Assembly (NCBI GenBank): GCA_965372405.1
Contig: CBDVCE010000002.1
Span: 1 to 64,000, forward strand
Direction of reading: 5' to 3'
Source of the DNA: Sunxiuqinia sp965372405
Lineage (GTDB): Bacteria; Bacteroidota; Bacteroidia; Bacteroidales; Prolixibacteraceae
DNA length: 64,000 nt
Notes under the pieces: generated by a model
What the model was told of the DNA's origin: nothing
Databases searched by the model: none
The model's input: only the letters and a program-made list of their open reading frames with translations
Shown here: piece after piece, positions 62,946-64,000 of the stretch
Position numbering within the stretch: position 1 is the stretch's first letter
Layout of the letters: the number at the start of each line of letters is the position of its first letter
Translations under genes and position numbers: made by a program

Positions 62946-63599
62946 ATGGATTGGAATTCATTTTGGATAAATATTTACGCAGGAAGCATATATTTTGTAT
63001 TCGGCATTTTAGTCTCGGTTTGGTTAATTCCAAAATTCACAATACGTTTATTAAAAAGAAAAAACATAATTCATTTTAGAACCAAAATAACATTTGTCAT
63101 TTCTGAATTATGCGATTTCCTAAATAATATGCCAAATGAAATAAAAGTAAATAATGATTCTACTACATATTTAGTTCGAAATAAAAAGTTTCCTGACTTA
63201 TATGATTTTGTAGCTTTATTAAAACCAAATGTATTTAAACCAGTAGCTCCTGAGCAATTAAAAGTTAATATTTTAACGTGTATAACTGAATATTCAGGAG
63301 AGAAGCGATACAATTTTGTAAAAGGTGAAATTGATAGACTTAAATTATTACAGAGTTCTCTGGAAAATATTTTGTCAACTCATTCATTAAATATTGATGA
63401 CAAAATTATTTCAACAATTAGTACACTTTGCATTGAAATAAGATTGATGGTAAATGAATTCCGTTTTAATTCTACACACGAGGAATTAACTGGTGAAAAA
63501 GAAGGGATTTCAGGAGCAATTAAGCTAGACAAAATTTACGATAATATTATTCAGTTGCTACGTATACTTGAAAACGAAAATGGAATAAAAAGAGAATAA
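62946..63599 (+). CDS. Hypothetical membrane-anchored protein
   Basis: A 217-residue protein with one N-terminal transmembrane helix (residues about 8-29, INIYAGSIYFVFGILVSVWLIP), then basic FTIRLLKRKN and a mainly helical cytosolic domain of about 180 residues. I do not recognise the family. The single-span anchor plus cytosolic helical domain and its location in a repeat-rich end suggest an accessory gene. Its very low GC content is in line with surrounding accessory DNA. Confidence 0.6.
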   Translation: MDWNSFWINIYAGSIYFVFGILVSVWLIPKFTIRLLKRKNIIHFRTKITFVISELCDFLNNMPNEIKVNNDSTTYLVRNKKFPDLYDFVALLKPNVFKPVAPEQLKVNILTCITEYSGEKRYNFVKGEIDRLKLLQSSLENILSTHSLNIDDKIISTISTLCIEIRLMVNEFRFNSTHEELTGEKEGISGAIKLDKIYDNIIQLLRILENENGIKRE

Positions 63600-63941
63600 A
63601 GCAAAGCTGCTATCAAAAGCTAAATTGTCATAGGCGGTGGCGAGAAGTTTGAAAGTTTATCGCAATTAATAAACACCAGCAAGCCAATTCAATTGGTTTG
63701 CTCAAAACATAAATAAGTTAATTAAATTGGCTTGCTTCTTTATCGGTTTGTGAGTTCAACTCTTTGAAATCGCCCACGAAACTTAGCAAGACCGTCAGAC
63801 TGTCTAAAAAGTAAAATATGACAACGAATTATATAGGTAGCTGTCTGTAAATTTAAGTAAATATAAGAATCTAAGCGAGTTCGTTTAGGTTATTAGACAG
63901 ATTGCCGTTATAGGCAAGCGAACCCATACTAATCAGAAAGT
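63600..63941. repeat. Inverted-repeat-rich gap
   Basis: No gene in 342 nt. It holds AGCAAGCCAATT, AATTGGTTTGCT and AATTGGCTTGC (63672-63733), one element repeated in both orientations. A second pair, CAGACTGTCTAAAAA (63796-63810) and TTATTAGACAGATTG (63890-63904), matches as inverted repeats at 12 of 15 positions and encloses about 80 nt, which resembles a tiny MITE. Confidence 0.45.
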
Positions 63942-64000
63942 ATGCTTTTATACAAGTATTTATCAGACGAAAGAGTTATTAATGTATTTGAGGAGGGATT
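63942..64000 (+). CDS. 5' end of a DUF2971-like gene (cut by the window end)
   Basis: ATG 63942 opens a frame that runs to the window edge (19 complete codons). The start MLLYKYLSDERVINVFEEG resembles the beginning of DUF2971 proteins (LYKY plus a short helix), which are common accessory proteins of unknown function. With so few residues this is only a suggestion. Confidence 0.45.
   Translation, partial: MLLYKYLSDERVINVFEEG

Noticed and set aside
62926..63941. Integron attC sites
   Set aside because: GTTAGC- and GTTATAGGC-like words occur near gene ends, but the paired core sites and spacing of attC are not met and no integrase is present.

Overview
The window is a contiguous piece of a low-GC Bacteroidota chromosome, most likely from the Marinilabiliales/Prolixibacteraceae side of the phylum (the phylum is well supported, the order is inference). 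The support is as follows. Many genes are preceded by the Bacteroidota -7 element TAnnTTTG and almost none has a Shine-Dalgarno sequence. The window carries PorT and a C-terminal sorting domain of the type IX secretion system, the TamL outer-membrane assembly lipoprotein, LytS/LytTR signalling, sulfatases, an M60-like metallopeptidase, a TonB-dependent receptor, and the Bacteroidota order rpsU - xer - hpf - tRNAs - tuf - secE - nusG - rplKAJL - rpoBC.

Layout. 1-2650: a nitroreductase, then a 1.6 kb gene-poor stretch with a coding remnant, a 21-nt tandem array and dispersed repeats. 2654-7012 (minus): an SDR dehydrogenase followed by four overlapping genes, Ldh2-type dehydrogenase, glycosyltransferase, LytS-like kinase and LytTR regulator. 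7123-11446 (plus): a PurL/PurM-like protein overlapping menG/ubiE, then porT, then an FAD protein. 11512-18050: a lipoprotein, a convergent SpoU methyltransferase, tamL, class II aldolase and a neurotransmitter:sodium symporter-family transporter. 18110-34047: a HhH protein, then the translation and transcription core, with four tRNA genes in the order Thr-Tyr-Gly-Thr before tuf. 34229-35898: small membrane proteins. 36051-42115 (minus): a sulfatase, the nitrogen module amt-glnK-outer membrane protein, and an ArnT-like GT-C enzyme. 42390-50140 (plus): argH, gltB and gltD. 50320-56542: two sulfatases and an M60-like peptidase around a divergent intergenic region; one sulfatase is fused to two DUF1566 domains and a T9SS signal. 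56932-61663: a hemerythrin protein, a LuxR regulator with a degenerate receiver, a TonB-dependent receptor and a small PepSY-type membrane protein. 61664-64000: a repeat-rich accessory end with MITE-like repeats, a second 21-nt heptad array, an unknown membrane protein and the start of a DUF2971-like gene.

How the parts work together. The centre is the gene-expression core. On its right is nitrogen assimilation (ammonium uptake and PII, GOGAT, argininosuccinate lyase). The sulfatases and M60-like peptidase suggest use of sulfated glycans or glycoproteins. The hemerythrin/LuxR/receptor group looks like oxygen-, NO- or iron-responsive control of outer-membrane uptake. The observations most worth following up are the two unrelated tandem arrays with the same 21-nt (7-codon) period, the strong Shine-Dalgarno of hpf close to rpsU, the stand-alone PurL/PurM-like protein coupled to menG, the phosphorylation-dead LuxR regulator beside a hemerythrin, and the sulfatase-DUF1566-T9SS fusion.
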